Shown: positions 11,861 through 25,100 of the stretch, one piece after another
How positions within the stretch are numbered: position 1 is the first letter of the stretch
How the letters are laid out: every line of letters begins with the position of its first letter
Origin: Rotaria macrura
Lineage: Eukaryota > Rotifera > Eurotatoria > Philodinida > Philodinidae
Assembly: GCA_900239685.1 (NCBI GenBank)
Contig: OENT01000349.1
Location: 37,205-101,204, forward strand
DNA length: 64,000 nucleotides
Direction of reading: 5' to 3'
Translations under genes and position numbers: made by a program
Notes under the pieces: generated by a model
Seen by the model: only the letters and a program-made list of their open reading frames with translations
Told to the model about the DNA's origin: nothing
Database searches by the model: none

Positions 11861-14800
11861 TTAATGGTTTTGTGAATGACTAACAACGGCACTATCATTT
11901 TCATCGATCGAATGTGAATCTGTTAAATGTCGTGTGCGAGGTTTTCGTTCCGCCGTTGGATTTGGTGATGATTCACGTGAAGATTTAATAGATGATACTG
12001 TTGATGTTGTATCCGAATCCGAATCATGATCATTGTTACGAGACGATTTTTTAACATGTTTATTCTTACTTGGAAACATAATTGCCGATATAGATGGTGG
12101 CAGACCAGGTGTTAATTGATCATGTTGTTTCAATAGAATATAAAGACCTTCGGCGTGTTTTAATAATGGTTCCAATGGAACTTTAAGTGATAGATCATTA
12201 ATATGCTAATGAGTTCATATGTTAATCATTTTAAATAAACAATTCAGATAAAAAAGAAAACCTACTTTGAGAATTTCATTACAACCAAAATTAGATTCCA
12301 TAATAACGGTTTTTTGTGATATTAGAATTGCTAAGCAAACAAGTAATTCAAAATTATGACATACATTATCTGTCCATATGACCTGAAAAACATTTTTTTT
12401 TTCATCAATCGTCATGAAATCTTTTCTTTTACCTCCCACAAATGCATAACATCATCAAATGAAAATTCACGTTTAAAACAAATTAACATCCATCGAAAGA
12501 AAAAATACATATTACTTGAATTATTTTCAGCTACAAATCAAAAAATGACGAGTACGTATGCAAAAATAGAACAAAATCCGTACCTAAGTAATTGGCAAGT
12601 TCAGCATCAATAAATTGAAGAAGTGTATGAAGATTGCTAAGTTGACGTTTTATATGTGATTGATCCATATGAAAATTTTGTTCCATACGTTCCATAAGTC
12701 CAACAAAACACCAAAATGCATCAACTTCATTATCCATAACAATTAATATTGGACTTAATAAATCATTCATACCTTGAACATAACCTTAACGAAAAAAAAA
12801 CAAAAATACACATTGAAATAGAACTCGAAGAATACAACTCGACTACATTAGTAACATACCCAAATCAAAATTAAACATCACATAAGTCATTAAAACATCA
12901 TGTAAAACTGCTAGATGAGTATCATTATCACCTTGAAAATATTCATGTGTTCGATCTGTACGAATTACATCTTTCTCTAAAAGATTAAAAACACAATGAT
13001 CTATGATTTTAGCTGAGCAAAACTTTCTATTCGATGAATTAATCATGAAGTTAACGAAAACAATGATGAAATATAATCCGTTTTTATCGAATGTATCATT
13101 TTAGACTAAAGGTCAGCATTTAAACTATCTTGTATCCATGAATTAGTCATAGAACATCAACATGAATCAGAAATTTATCTCTGAAAAAATTCATGTTTTT
13201 CTTTCTGAGAAAGACTTATACAGGTTTCGACAAACAATGATTTCGGTTATTACATCACATATGAATCATTCGAGTTACCACTGACATTTTGACCTTGCGC
13301 TAGGTCTGTAAGAAAAAAAAAGGTGGTCAAGCTTTTCAATTTTCGAGTACACCTCCCAATTAAATTTCATGCATATTACTAAGCTTAGAAATCTAAAAGT
13401 TTTGAGAAAACAATTCTAACTAATTTAGCTATGATGACCAAGATATAATTGTCATGTATGTAATGTAAGTACCATAGTCCACAGAATAACTCTCTATAAA
13501 TCACTATCGTGTATCACCCAATAAAAAGTATTCTGTCATGATTTGATGTAAGTTGTTAGTCAGCATGTATGGCATAGCTAAAACTCTGGCTTTCATTTGA
13601 TATCTGTACTTGAATAGCAAACTCAGTGTATTCATGCTCATGTAATTTTCATAATTGAGTAAATGTAATAGAATTTACTTCGTATTACTTAACGGCTGTT
13701 TTTTTCTTCTTCTTTGCAATCACCAATCTATGCGCATTCTGAAAACAAAATCGAATAATTTCCTTTACCAATCAATGATTCTCGCTCGCGAAATAAACTA
13801 TTTCGTTGTTTTTGTTGTTCTGTCGTTGTTTTCCATTGTAGTTTCATAGCAAAGTATTCAGCTTCTTTTTGTTTAAATAATTCTATACGTTCATTGTCGG
13901 TTGACGACCACGAACAATAATTCAATAAATATTTCCATATTTCACGTCTCAATATATTGGATTCTAAACCACCACGAAAAATTCGTTCTTTAACTTTTTT
14001 AACATCTGGAATACGTCCATCTTTATCGAAGAATGTTTCCCATTCTTTCCTAGTCAATGGTTGACTACGTGTTACTTTAGGTAAATTTTTGAAATCAACC
14101 TAAACTTATCAATGACAATTATCGATATGTCTATGTTGATGTATTCACCTTATAGATGACTTCAAAACCATCATTGTTTGATTCTCGTAAATCTTTACTA
14201 AAGGATTCCATCAGTGCATTGACATCGGCACCCATTGTACCATCGACGTTATCGTTGATTTGTATAAAATCGTTGTGACCAAGAAGAGCATCTTTAAAGA
14301 AGTTTGTTACTTTTGAAAAACGTTCAATAGCTTTACGACGTGGATCAGGTCCTCTCTAAGATTGAATTAACAAATAGAATTTGTTCAAAAAAAATAACAA
14401 CTAACTATGATTTTCTTTTATATTTACAATGCGTTTCATCATATTATTGGTGTCATCAAATAAATTCAATTGATCGAAAGCACTTGTTGATTGATTTGAA
14501 TTGTCTTCGATCGAATCCTCTTGAGCAAGGTAAAGTTGACGATCTTGTGGTGATCTTAGTTTTAGAAAATAAAAATTCATTTAGTTCATTTCTAAAGGCA
14601 TTTCTTTTCAATACTTTTCCAACGGTAGATATTTCAATAATAATCGTATGAGTTCTCGACTTCCACCAAGATTGAAATGAAACGGCGGTAGTGATAAACT
14701 ATTTTTCAATACAAATACAAGATAGGCCACTCCATGTATCATGTGATGACGACGAATACTACGTATCGTATTAATATTAAAACAATGTCGATACTTCAAT

Positions 14801-15072
14801 AATGGATTTGTTGAAACCGATACAGAATCTATATCGTTTCCTCGATTTTTAAATGAAACTATTGGATGACCACTCTTTACTAATGCCCATTCATCAGATG
14901 CAGTATCTTCAAGACCAAATGGTATGAAAGAACAGAATTTGCCACGTTCATTTTCAAAAACTGTCATCGTTCCTTTAATTTCAGCTAGCGATGCTGCTTG
15001 CGCTTCTGAAGACGGCACACGTTCTTGGATGAACACATATTTTCGTTCGAATAATATATTATCATGAGCCAT
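11861..15072 (-). CDS. TBC1D15: TBC1D15/17-like Rab GTPase-activating protein
   Basis: Nine exons on the minus strand: 15072-14615, 14554-14428, 14355-14149, 14099-13769, 12976-12860, 12784-12584, 12530-12433, 12382-12266, 12205-11861, about 666 residues (human TBC1D15 is similar in length). The N-terminal exon carries the DUF3548-type domain (HHMIHGVAYLVFVLKNSLSL, FHFNLGGSRELI). The TBC domain follows: IFRGGLESNILRREIWKYLL with its finger arginine candidate in FRGG, then FDLGYVQGMNDLLSPILIVM (glutamine finger YVQGM), then NEVDAFWCF and FKREFSFDDVMHLWE. The C-terminal tail is Ser-rich and basic. This class stimulates GTP hydrolysis by Rab7-type GTPases at late endosomes and mitochondria. Start could also be the in-frame ATG at 15099, but a possible acceptor lies between the two. 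Intron 4 (12977-13768, 792 bp) is far longer than the other introns. Confidence 0.92.
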
Positions 15073-15099
15073 TCGAATTTCTAATATTACATAAAACAA

Positions 15100-17068
15100 T
15101 GTTGATGAATTAAATAAAATAATGTAACAACTAAACGAACAAGAAGAATAAGAAGAATAAGTAAGGGAACTAGCGAGTTAGCAACACGTGAATGACGTCT
15201 ATCCAATCGGATTTCATGATTTTAACTTCAAATATATATATACATGTCTCGTAGTATGCGGTAGCGTCAAATAGCGACCTCACATGATCGTTATTGATAT
15301 AGTTTCACTCTCTTATACGCGTAGAAATCAAGACAGAAAATGAATTTATGCTTTGAAGTGCATATAGAATCCTTGAAAAATGTACACTATATCAAAAGAA
15401 TGATTGGTGAGATCGATAGTTTTCGCCTTTCAAGGATGTTATAACGAGCGAGTTCTATTGAACCATGTACTATTTCATATTTTCAAATGAAGATTCGATG
15501 GTAGACGTGGATCGATTGCAAAAAACGCTTTATAATTGAATCAGTTGAATTTAAAAAAAAAATACATAAATTTATCAACGAATACCCAGGTCGATCATTC
15601 CGGATGTTCGTAACGACGTCGGAAACAGCGAAAAACGGCGCTATTACGCGCCGTAATCCGTCAGCCCGTTTTATGATCCGCCGTTTAGTGCCGTAAACGA
15701 TCATCGTTTTGACAAGAAACGGTCATCGTTTTTCGCTGTATGTTAGCCGTAAAACGGTATTCCGAAAAACGGTCTCCATACAATATCGTGCAATATTATA
15801 AAATATTGCTTCTCACATTACTTTCGGAATACCGTTTTACGGCTAACATACGGCGAAAAACGATGACCGTTTCTTGTCAAAACGATGATCGTTTACTGCA
15901 CTAAACGGCGGATCATAAAACGGGCTGACGGATTACGGTGCGTAATAGCACCGTTTTTCACCGTTTACTGTCGTTTACGACGCCGATTTCTTTGACCTGG
16001 GTATGTATGTCTACCTGTGAATGGACTGTGTAGCGGAAGTTTAAGGAATGAACGAGAATTACAATTGACTTTGTAAACCTGATTGTATATGAAGTTGAAG
16101 TAATATTTAACTTGTACTTTGATATCTTCAGTGACTTTTTTTTTATTATTAGTAGAATACTAATTGGTTAATTTTCACACATGAATCATATAAAGTGGAA
16201 TCCCATTCACTTTTATCTTCTTACATGGTCATAAAAAAGGGGCTAAAATTCTTTTTATAGTTTGACAATGAAATATACTTGTAAACGATATCAAACATCT
16301 TGTCTTCATCAAATCTAATACTTTCAAAAACCTTACTTACATCAGTAGGATATTTTCGAGACTACTTCATATTTTTATTATGACCACATGAAGTGATTCA
16401 AACATTGACTATCATGTAGACTACGTAGTAAATCACTTTCAATTCAAAGAAAAACAAGTATCTTTCGAATCAAGCTGACAAGTAAAAACAAAACCATTCT
16501 TAGATTTGTATTTTTCAATAAAACAAAAAAACAAAATATGTTAATAAATTCTTGTTTGTCTGTTAAAATACTCGTGTTGATTTCAATAAGTAAAAAACAA
16601 CAACGAACAAACATACAAATAAAAAAGAATCAACACAGAATAAAGAACAAACGAAAAAAACAAAACAATTAGACATAAAGTTTCGCTTGAAAACAAAATG
16701 AAGACGAAGACGAAGAAGCAGCTATATATGAGGAAAAAACATGGGTCAATATTCAAGACTAATAATAACGATAAGAAAAATGTTGAGATAACACTGCAAA
16801 AATAGAACGAATGAAGAAAAAGAAGCTTACAATAGAGTTATACGATCATGCAAAAGAAGTGTTAGTTTATTTTATTTATATAACTATGTCGTTAATCAAT
16901 ACAATGATAATCGATAACATAGTACAGGACAATAAGACAACGAAATTTATGCATTATAAATAGAAGACGAGAAGCCAAAAATAATAGGTCGTTTACAAAC
17001 GTAAGAAACAAACTGTAAATATACAGAAATGTTCGGCAACAAAAATGTGTAAAAATTATGGTTTATGT
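15100..17068. other. Intergenic region holding a foldback element
   Basis: Apart from the inverted-repeat element at 15585-16001, the sequence is AT-rich and contains the downstream flank of the minus-strand CELF gene (about 16000-17068, A-rich). No further gene is recognisable. Confidence 0.6.
15585..16001. mobile_element. Foldback/MITE-like DNA element with TA target duplication
   Basis: The element begins CCCAGGTC and ends GACCTGGG, flanked on both sides by TA. Two arms of about 180 bp are reverse complements: the inner 140-150 bases of each are nearly identical, including AAACGATCATCGTTTTGACA, while the outermost 45 bases are more diverged. The loop of roughly 45 bases is AT-rich (about 15780-15825). 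The arms are packed with AAACGG/CGTTTT words. It encodes no protein, so it would be a non-autonomous element mobilised in trans, most compatible with a TA-targeting (Tc1/mariner-like) transposase. A diverged relative lies at 38417-38641. Confidence 0.75.
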
Positions 17069-20000
17069 TTAATAGGAACATTTCTTTGGTGTCGTTGGCG
17101 AATTTCCGTTATGATTATTCGTATTATTATTCATCATAGTTGGAGTCTGATTTCCATTTGGACTATTTAAATTATTCGTATTTGGACCAATGCGAAGTTT
17201 TTTCAATTGAACTTTAAGTCGTTTCATACCAATTTGATAACCGTTCATTTGATTAATAGCTGCTTGCGCAGATGATGGATTATCATAACTAACAAAACCT
17301 GAGTAATACAATGAACAACAAAATTCTTAGTTGAGAATAAAGAAAATGAAATATTTACCGAAACATTTGCTTCGATTTGTTGTTTTATCAACAAATACTT
17401 TAGCAGATATAATTGGTCCGTACGGTGCGAAAGCTTGAGCTAAATCTGTGTCACTGTATTCTTGTGGAAGATGATAGATAAATAGATTAGCACCATCAGG
17501 ACCTGATTTAAAATAGAAAAACAAAAGTAAATATGGAGAAATAGAATTAAACAAACCTTCAGTATGTTTACCAGCTACTTGTGTAGAGAGATATGATGTC
17601 GCTGGAAAGACAGGAAATGACGCTAGAGAAAATAGATATGGGAAATATTTTCGTGATTATAACTCAATGAGATGTAATGGCATTCGAAGCAAATTTTTTT
17701 TCAAAAGTAAATGATTATTACCAAGTAAAGTCACATATCATATCTTAATCCAAGAGTCTGTATTCGTTTTCTCAAGGAACGAGACAAGAATTTTCATTAG
17801 AAATAAAATAGAATGTCTCATGGCAAGACATTGGATATATTTACTAATGTTCTCGTATGTTTACAGGTTCATTACGGCGTATTTAATAGTTTTGTGTAGT
17901 TTGCGCTGTATTGGTGTAAAACATCGAAAGTTTGTTGTTCTCATACGTTTGGATAGAACATTGACTACTCTATCGAACTATGTAATTTGCGTTTTATTTC
18001 ATATGGATTTAGGACAAAAAGATAAATTATTCTAAAAAAGGAACATGTAAAAAAACATGGAGCTAAATATATGGCAGCGTTTTTCATCATCTAATACGTT
18101 TTGTTAAAAACCAAAATACGATCGGTAGATGCAGCGCAAAAAGCTCTACAATTTGCACACGACCAACTGTCTTACAATTCTAGGTTTTACCTTCAAAAAA
18201 ATCCAAAAATAGAATGATCCAATCTAGGCCGTGCAAACATTGATTCCGCAGAATTTTAAAAAAATTATTTTTTTTTCAAAACTGATTAGAATAGGCCTTA
18301 TTGTCTAAATTACAGAGCTTTTCACGCAGCAACTTCTGAGGTTTTTTTGGTTTCTAACAAAACGCACCTATTTATTCAGCCTCATGTTTTTACATGCTGC
18401 TTTCAAAAATTATTTTTGTGTTAAACCCATATGAAATAAAACGCAAACTGCATAGTGCGATAGAGTAGTCAATGCTCTATCCAATCGTATCAGAATAAAA
18501 AAATGTTCGATGTTTTACACAAATACAGCTAGCTATAGAAAACTATTGAAAATAACGCAGTCAAGCTGTATATTTAGATGCATTTTTTAATTGACCCAAC
18601 GAGAACATAACAACTTACCAGATGCTGCTACAGGCGATGTTGCTGCTGGTAAGAGACCTATTCATAGAAAATCATTTAAACATATGATATTCAATTAAAT
18701 TATAATTAATACCTCCATTAGTCATTTGAGACATTGCAACAAGATTTTGTAAATTATGATGAGCATCTTAATTGAATAGTATAAATTTCAATATGAATAA
18801 TCCTATCGAATATAATTTACCTGTGCCAGCATTTGACAATGAACTAGGACTATTCGGATAGAGTGGAGGCATTGTTGGAGGATACGGAGCATTGTTAGCT
18901 GTCGGCATAGTTGATGTTAAACTACTATTTGGATTAAGATGATTATTTTGTGGACCATTTGTATTAGGTCCACACATTAATAAAGAAGTTTCATTATTGT
19001 AAGATGTGTTATTCGCATTAGATGATAGCGGTAATCGTGGTGAATCAAGTGTAAGTTGTTGCTGTTGTTCTTGAACATTTAGTGAACGATTATTTCCATG
19101 TTGAGAATTCGATGAAGTATTCGGTGGCACGATTACTGGAAGTTTATTACCATTTAAATTCATATTATTCGTAAACATTTGTAAAAGATTATTCAAAGCT
19201 GGAAAGTTAATAACTAAATAATTCATATTGAGAAGGACAACAAAAGATTGATGTCATTATAAAAAGAAAACATAGCTTTTTAAAAATTACCATTGCCATT
19301 ATTACCGATGAAACCGTAATTTTTTAATAATTCCTGAAGAAATACTAAATTACCTAATTCAGGCAGAAAATTATATGCATTCATATGTTGAGGATTGGGC
19401 TGTCAAGTAAAACAAGAAGAAATATGAATCAACTTTTTTTTTTACTTCAAAAAAAATTTACTATGGAATTTCCTGAAGTCATCTGTTGCATAAGAACATT
19501 ATTATAATTCGGTAGTTGTTGTTGAGTTTTTTTTACTTCTTTATCTTTTGGCGTATCAGCAAATTTAACGACGAGCGGTGATGAACAACCCTAGATCAAT
19601 GAAGTTTCATTTTTTAGTGTTCAAAATAAATCCACGAATATCTTACTTCCATCGTTTGAGATTGATGCATCGATTTTATTGCGTTGACAGCACATTGTCG
19701 TTTTTGAAATGTAATAAAAGCACATCCTATTGTTAATTGAGATATATTTTCTTTTTCTTTTCATAAAACAAAACAAAAACAATTGTTAACCTCGACTTTT
19801 GCCATTCGGATCTCGTAATACTGTACAATCTTCAATCATTCCATATGTTTGAAAAAGTGTACGAATACTTGGTTCATCGAAATTTTTCGATATCATACCA
19901 ACAAACAATTTTCTTTCTATCAAAACGAGTAAAACAAAACAAAATTTCAATTAATGGTGAGAAGAAAAAAAAACTATTATTATTTTCTTTTGAAACCATT

Positions 20001-20342
20001 TCGATTTTCAGCATCAGCCGGTTTCATTTGTATGGGATGATGACAACCGTTTAAAGTACGTAAATTATGTAGGGCATTTTGTGCGTCTAATGCTGCTTTT
20101 CGTGTGTAAAATGTAACAAAACAACAGCCTTTCGATTCACCAGTTTGCTTGTCACGTAAAACATTCAATTGAAAGACAGAACCAAACTGTTCAAACATTT
20201 CACGTAATTCTGACTCATGCATATTACGTGGAATTTGACCACAAAACATTTTAATTGCATCGGCATCAGGTTCATGTTTATCAATATTTATTGTTGATAC
20301 AACGGATGATGATGATGTTGAAAAATTTCCTGATGTATTCAT
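17069..20342 (-). CDS. CELF/Bruno-type RNA-binding protein with three RRMs
   Basis: Eleven exons on the minus strand (20342-19997, 19916-19791, 19726-19647, 19590-19462, 19399-19291, 19198-18821, 18766-18713, 18657-18619, 17622-17557, 17502-17359, 17298-17069) give about 566 residues. RRM1 in exon 1 has [12 protein letters not shown] and the RNP1 [23 protein letters not shown]2 (exons 2-4) has [11 protein letters not shown] and GCAFITFQ, ending [16 protein letters not shown]. After a long Asn/Ser/Pro-rich divergent linker, RRM3 (exons 10-11) has [20 protein letters not shown] and [17 protein letters not shown], then [11 protein letters not shown]. This is the CELF1-6/Bruno layout; such proteins bind UG-rich RNA and control splicing, translation and decay. 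The three small exons 7-9 in the linker are candidates for alternative splicing. The intron between exons 8 and 9 (996 bp) contains a foldback element. Confidence 0.95.
17847..18608. mobile_element. Foldback element inside a CELF intron
   Basis: The ends are ATGTTCTCGT at 17847 and its exact reverse complement ACGAGAACAT ending at 18608. The two halves are imperfect reverse complements almost to the centre. One matching block is GTGTAAAACATCGAA near 17915 against TTCGATGTTTTACAC near 18509; another is TTTGCGTTTTATTTCATATG near 17987 against its complement near 18428; a third is the AAGCTCTACAATTT block near 18149 against AAATTACAGAGCTTTTC near 18310. No coding capacity is seen. The right end stops only about 10 bases inside the intron from the exon 8 donor on the minus strand, so the RNA could form a long hairpin next to a splice site. 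Confidence 0.7.
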
Positions 20343-20498
20343 GAGTAATTATTGATGATTTGTTGATTAGAGTACATGAATAAACTAGACGAAAACGAAT
20401 ATTGACGAACAAGAACAACGACCATCGCAAAAAAGGACAACAGGACACACGAGAACGAAGAGACAACTAAAAGGATAAAAAGAAAAACGAAAAAAAAC

Positions 20499-20519
20499 AA
20501 ATAAATAAATAAATAAATA
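20499..20519. repeat. (AAAT)n microsatellite
   Basis: About five tandem AAAT units in the presumed 5' flank of the CELF gene. Confidence 0.7.
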
Positions 20520-21487
20520 GTCTTAAGAATGATGTGTATATATTTTCTTTTGTTTTGTTTCAAAAATTAATGTTTTTGTTGAATAAAAAACAAAAAATGC
20601 CTTGATCAACGTTGTTTTTTTAATTATGATTGAAAAGAACGAGCAAATCATATAACTAATCAAGTGACTTTTTTGTTTGTTTCTGTTTACAAACCTTGTC
20701 TTTTTACAAATATATATATATATGTAAATATATATATATGTGAGAACAAAACACAGCCGTTGTACAGAGCTGGTCGCCTAGAGAAATGATAGATGTCACC
20801 AGATGTTTGAGCAAAAAGAATTATATATAGTATAAAAATGTATAAGAATTATCATACGTGAATAAAGACATAGATTTAGAAGTAAATTAAAATTTATACT
20901 CATCGAAAAACAGAATTATTGTTTCTAAAAAGTTAACTATCATTCATATAAGATGCGTACTCTTGTGTAAGACTTTTTACAATTCTAAAATCATATTTTT
21001 TTTTGCCATTGTAATATCTTTTGTTTTAAACAGTGCCTATCATACAGTTTAGTTTAATCAATCTCTTGTTGTTAACGAATACCTTTCAGATACAACATAA
21101 CTATAACATTTATCGTGGATTTTTTTTTCATTTATCGTATGCTACAGAAAGTGTTCTCCTTCCTTGTTTCGATTCATGCTATTCCCTAGCTTCTGACCTG
21201 ACATGTGAAACTAGTTGTTACAACATTTTATTAAAAATAAATCCTTAGTGTATATATATATATAGATTAGAGGTTCACATAGAGACAGATTTTTCGTTGC
21301 TACTATCATAAATCAATCAACTTTTATCAATACAAAAAATTAGTAATATTGTTTGAACCCTTTGAATTAATTTCAAAAATAGCTGTTAGTGTGACACTCC
21401 ATTTCGGTCAGATATACATTAGTTTTGTAAGCAAAAAACAATCCATCACTGATGATGTCTACTTTCTATAGACCTACCGCTCTCGAA

Positions 21488-22171
21488 TAGAGGTGTAAGC
21501 TGCGGCCGCCGCCACAAGAAAAATTTTTGATACTAGAAATCGCCGCCGCTGATATTTATACTAATGTGATCGTAAATTTTTCCTTTTCTCTAACCTCAAA
21601 TCAGGAACCAGTCATACACTGTTTTCATAAAAGAGAAGAAAAGTAGAAGATATTTTGTTTCCAGTAGAAAAAAACAAACATCTTTACAAGAACCTAAAGC
21701 TGTTTTGGTCATCGATATCTGTATAATTTTGGTCTATACTATCGCTTGTTTACTTATACATTTAATTATATAGGCTAGCATAATTGTTTATTAATAATGT
21801 TCGTATTATTTTCAGACTATATTATTATATATTTTTCTTTTTGTACTTTATTCTAGTCTTATGTTTTGATATGTGCATAATTTGTGATACTCTTTATGTA
21901 TTTCTTCTTTGTATGATAACAAAAAATATAGTTTTTTCATGCATCCTATTTTAATATGGCAGTAAGCAGGGATTGAAATAAATAGAAACAGCTTAACAAA
22001 AAAAAATCATGAATATGATCCTCAGCGCCCGCCATGCAAAGGCTTATAAATATTAGCTTGCGCCGCCGCCATGAAAATTAAATTTCAAGTTATATAGCCG
22101 CCGCTGAGATCCTTAAGAAATTGAAACTGTATATGAACCGCCACCATTCTAACCTTCGGCTTACACCTCTA
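21488..22171. mobile_element. hAT-type MITE with perfect 8-bp target duplication
   Basis: The element starts TAGAGGTGTAAGC and ends GCTTACACCTCTA, a 13-bp perfect terminal inverted repeat. It is bounded by the identical octamer CTCTCGAA at 21480-21487 and 22172-22179, the 8-bp duplication typical of hAT transposons. The 684-bp body is AT-rich and non-coding, but both subterminal regions carry GC-rich words of GCCGCCGC type: left near 21501-21512 and 21541-21549, right near 22026, 22061-22070 and 22098-22106. These stand out against the AT-rich background and resemble clustered transposase-binding sites. Confidence 0.85.
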
Positions 22172-25100
22172 CTCTCGAATAACTTATTTTCCTCTCTGGC
22201 TTATAGTGGAAGCTTTGAAAAACCTGTCTTGTGCGTTATGACTATGATTTATTTATATGCATTGTTAGATCATTATTATCACCATTGTTCTAGTTTTCAA
22301 GAAACGAAATTTATTGATTTACAAGTTTGTTCTTTTTTTTCTTGTATCTTACAGACGGCCATACTCAATGCTTCTCTCTTCGCAGTATGAATTGAAAACA
22401 AGGCTAGAACCTTACCATTGATGTCTTTATTACTGCTTAGTAAGTCATATATTTCGACTACAGTATCTTGATGTTTTTTATCAATGTAGATATGGGAACA
22501 AAAACTCATACCTAAGAAAAGATAACCTTGGTACGTTTCTGATTAACTATATTTAATAATCATCTTGCTAATTTCGGTCACTGTCACAAACAGAAAGAAG
22601 TTGTGTACACGCATAAGTGGTGAAATATGGACGTGTTTCTAGAATGTGAAGTACTCACTATCAGCAAGGGGGAAACATCTTTTTTTTTGTCGTAGATTCT
22701 AATTTTGTTTTACTCATAAGTAATTCTTAGTGTTTTTCGTGGATTCGTGTTGGATAAAAACTGTTCACGTCTGTTACTGAATTTTAGGCAATTATTTCTC
22801 GTGAGTCTCATTTTCATTGTTTTCTGTACTATTTTGAGAATTTTACTTGGTTGCAATGGAGTTTTCTCAATTATTTTCGTACTTCTAACTACTTCGTGAT
22901 GCTCTTCACGAATTCAAGAGCAATTCAAAATTATCACAGTCACTTTGGAATTTTGCAAAGCTTTTTCGGTCGGGAAAGTTCATTTTGGCGGGGTTTTTAA
23001 TCTATTAACTTTCGTATCTAACCAATGAGTTTCTCTCCGTTTTTTCTGGTACTCCAAGGAATTCCATCAGGCCTTCTATCTGTTGAAATTAGTCATAAGA
23101 CTTTTCAAGTTTGCATTTATCTAGAAAACCAAAAAAACCATGATGTTTCCCTTTTGACTCATATTTATGAGTGATCTAGAACCCGCATACCACATTTACT
23201 CCTGAGTTTGCACAAGTATTTATATTTATAATCGTATCTTATCAAAAATTTGATGATAGCAATCGTCTATAACTTATCCCTGAAAGAAAAGAATAACTCG
23301 GATGAATCAACGATGAAACTCTATACTGTCTATAATTCCAGCAAATGCATGATTAGTATCGGTCAAATCCTGTGTAGGTCGTTGATCAAAATCGTATGGG
23401 ATTTATTTTTAACAGTTTAGTCTATTTTTTAGATAAAGTCATTTGCCTTGACTATTTCCAAATATATTATTTAATAGGACAAATACCACAGTCAACAAAA
23501 TATTCTATTACATATATATTCTATGACTCGTCTACATGAAATCCAATGGGCATGCATTGAAAAGGCAAGCCTACCTGTTCATGCTCGTAGTTTTTCATTC
23601 TGGAAAACATCATGAACATATTCTGGAATAAATTTATATTTCAATTCGATGTCATCAAACAATATTAAAACACTGCATCGTTCTGTATGATGTGTATTGG
23701 TTTATTTAGTCAGATGCTATCTATGTATTTCTACATGTGGCTACGAATCAATAGACATTCAGATGTTAGTATGAATGATCCTTTTTCTGTCCAACTCATG
23801 CGTTTCCTCATCCCAATTCCATATTAAATGAAAAGATGTGACAAACATGTTCTCCGAAATTAAGACTCAACAATAGAATTTGAGAAAAATGAAGACGAGA
23901 TTCTGCAAGACAAATAATTTAGTCGAGTACTTTTTTTTATTATTTCAAATGATGCATTGAACGATTGCTACTTTCTTAAAATTTTTGATATCTCAACACA
24001 TGATATTTGTGTTGAGTGATCACGGCATGAATATACTTGAATATTATTTAAAGTATCCATTTCATTCTTAGAGATGCAGGAACATCTTTTTTTTGTTGTC
24101 TGGTTGGTAGTCGTCAGATTTCACAATATTGTTTCGAGCCAAACCATTAGATGAAAATAAAGCAACAATCGATCACTTTTGAATAGGTACTGCTCATGTG
24201 GTCACAACGATTAAATTTGCATTGTGTGAGATGAATATACGAAGCTGATATGCACAACTAATAAGAAGTTAAATCATTTGTTAGACAATAGTATTGACCT
24301 CTTTCGAAACGTAATAGGGGTTTGTTCTTCTTGGTCAGCAGTCAAGTATCGGCATCATATCAAGCATTTAACAATCTCGAATGGACATGGATACATGATT
24401 GGATTATTTTTTAATAATCATGAAATTAAGCATATAGATAGAACGCTGGTTATTGAAAATGATAATAGAATTCGTCGATGCTGAACAACGAATTCAAAGA
24501 ATATTTAATGTAACTTGATTACTAAATATTCTTGAACAAACTGTACTATCAAGATTGATAGCGTATCTATGCACAGAATTTCATGGCCAAATAGTATCTA
24601 CGATTGGAGCATATAAAAGCGACTATAGAGTTCGCTCTAAGACACATGTTCTTTTATAAACCGATTACAGTATATTTTCAACACAATAAAACTTCATAGT
24701 ATTTTCATTCTGTGAATCAATGTAATCTGATCATGAATGCTATTCATAGTTTTTAGTATAGAATTTATTTTCTCCTTACATTTTGAATCTCTCGAAAATC
24801 TACGAATTTACTAGTTCCATTATTAAATGAATCTCCTAAAGGACATATATCGTTTGACATTAGTTTTTCTTTTAAAATAAACTGTAACGTTTAGAAATTT
24901 GACACGTAAGCAAAATGATGGTGCTGCTATTGATGTAGGCATTGCATATTGATTTCTAAGCTTGTACTACACCGAATTTCATGAATTCATGTAAAATATG
25001 AAAACTCTTTTAAAAAGCAATGTGAATCGATTTCAAACGTTCCTGAGTAAGATTGCCCAAGATAGATTCTTGATTACATGCTAATAATTATTTCACTTGC

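Noticed and set aside
18609..18622. ACAACTTACCAG resembling the bdelloid spliced-leader sequence
   Set aside because: It is the reverse complement of the CELF exon 8 splice donor, which explains it.
22297..22509. Minus-strand 70-codon frame with acceptor-like start and donor-like end (possible exon)
   Set aside because: No recognisable domain and no in-frame partner exon on either side; treated as chance frame next to the MITE.
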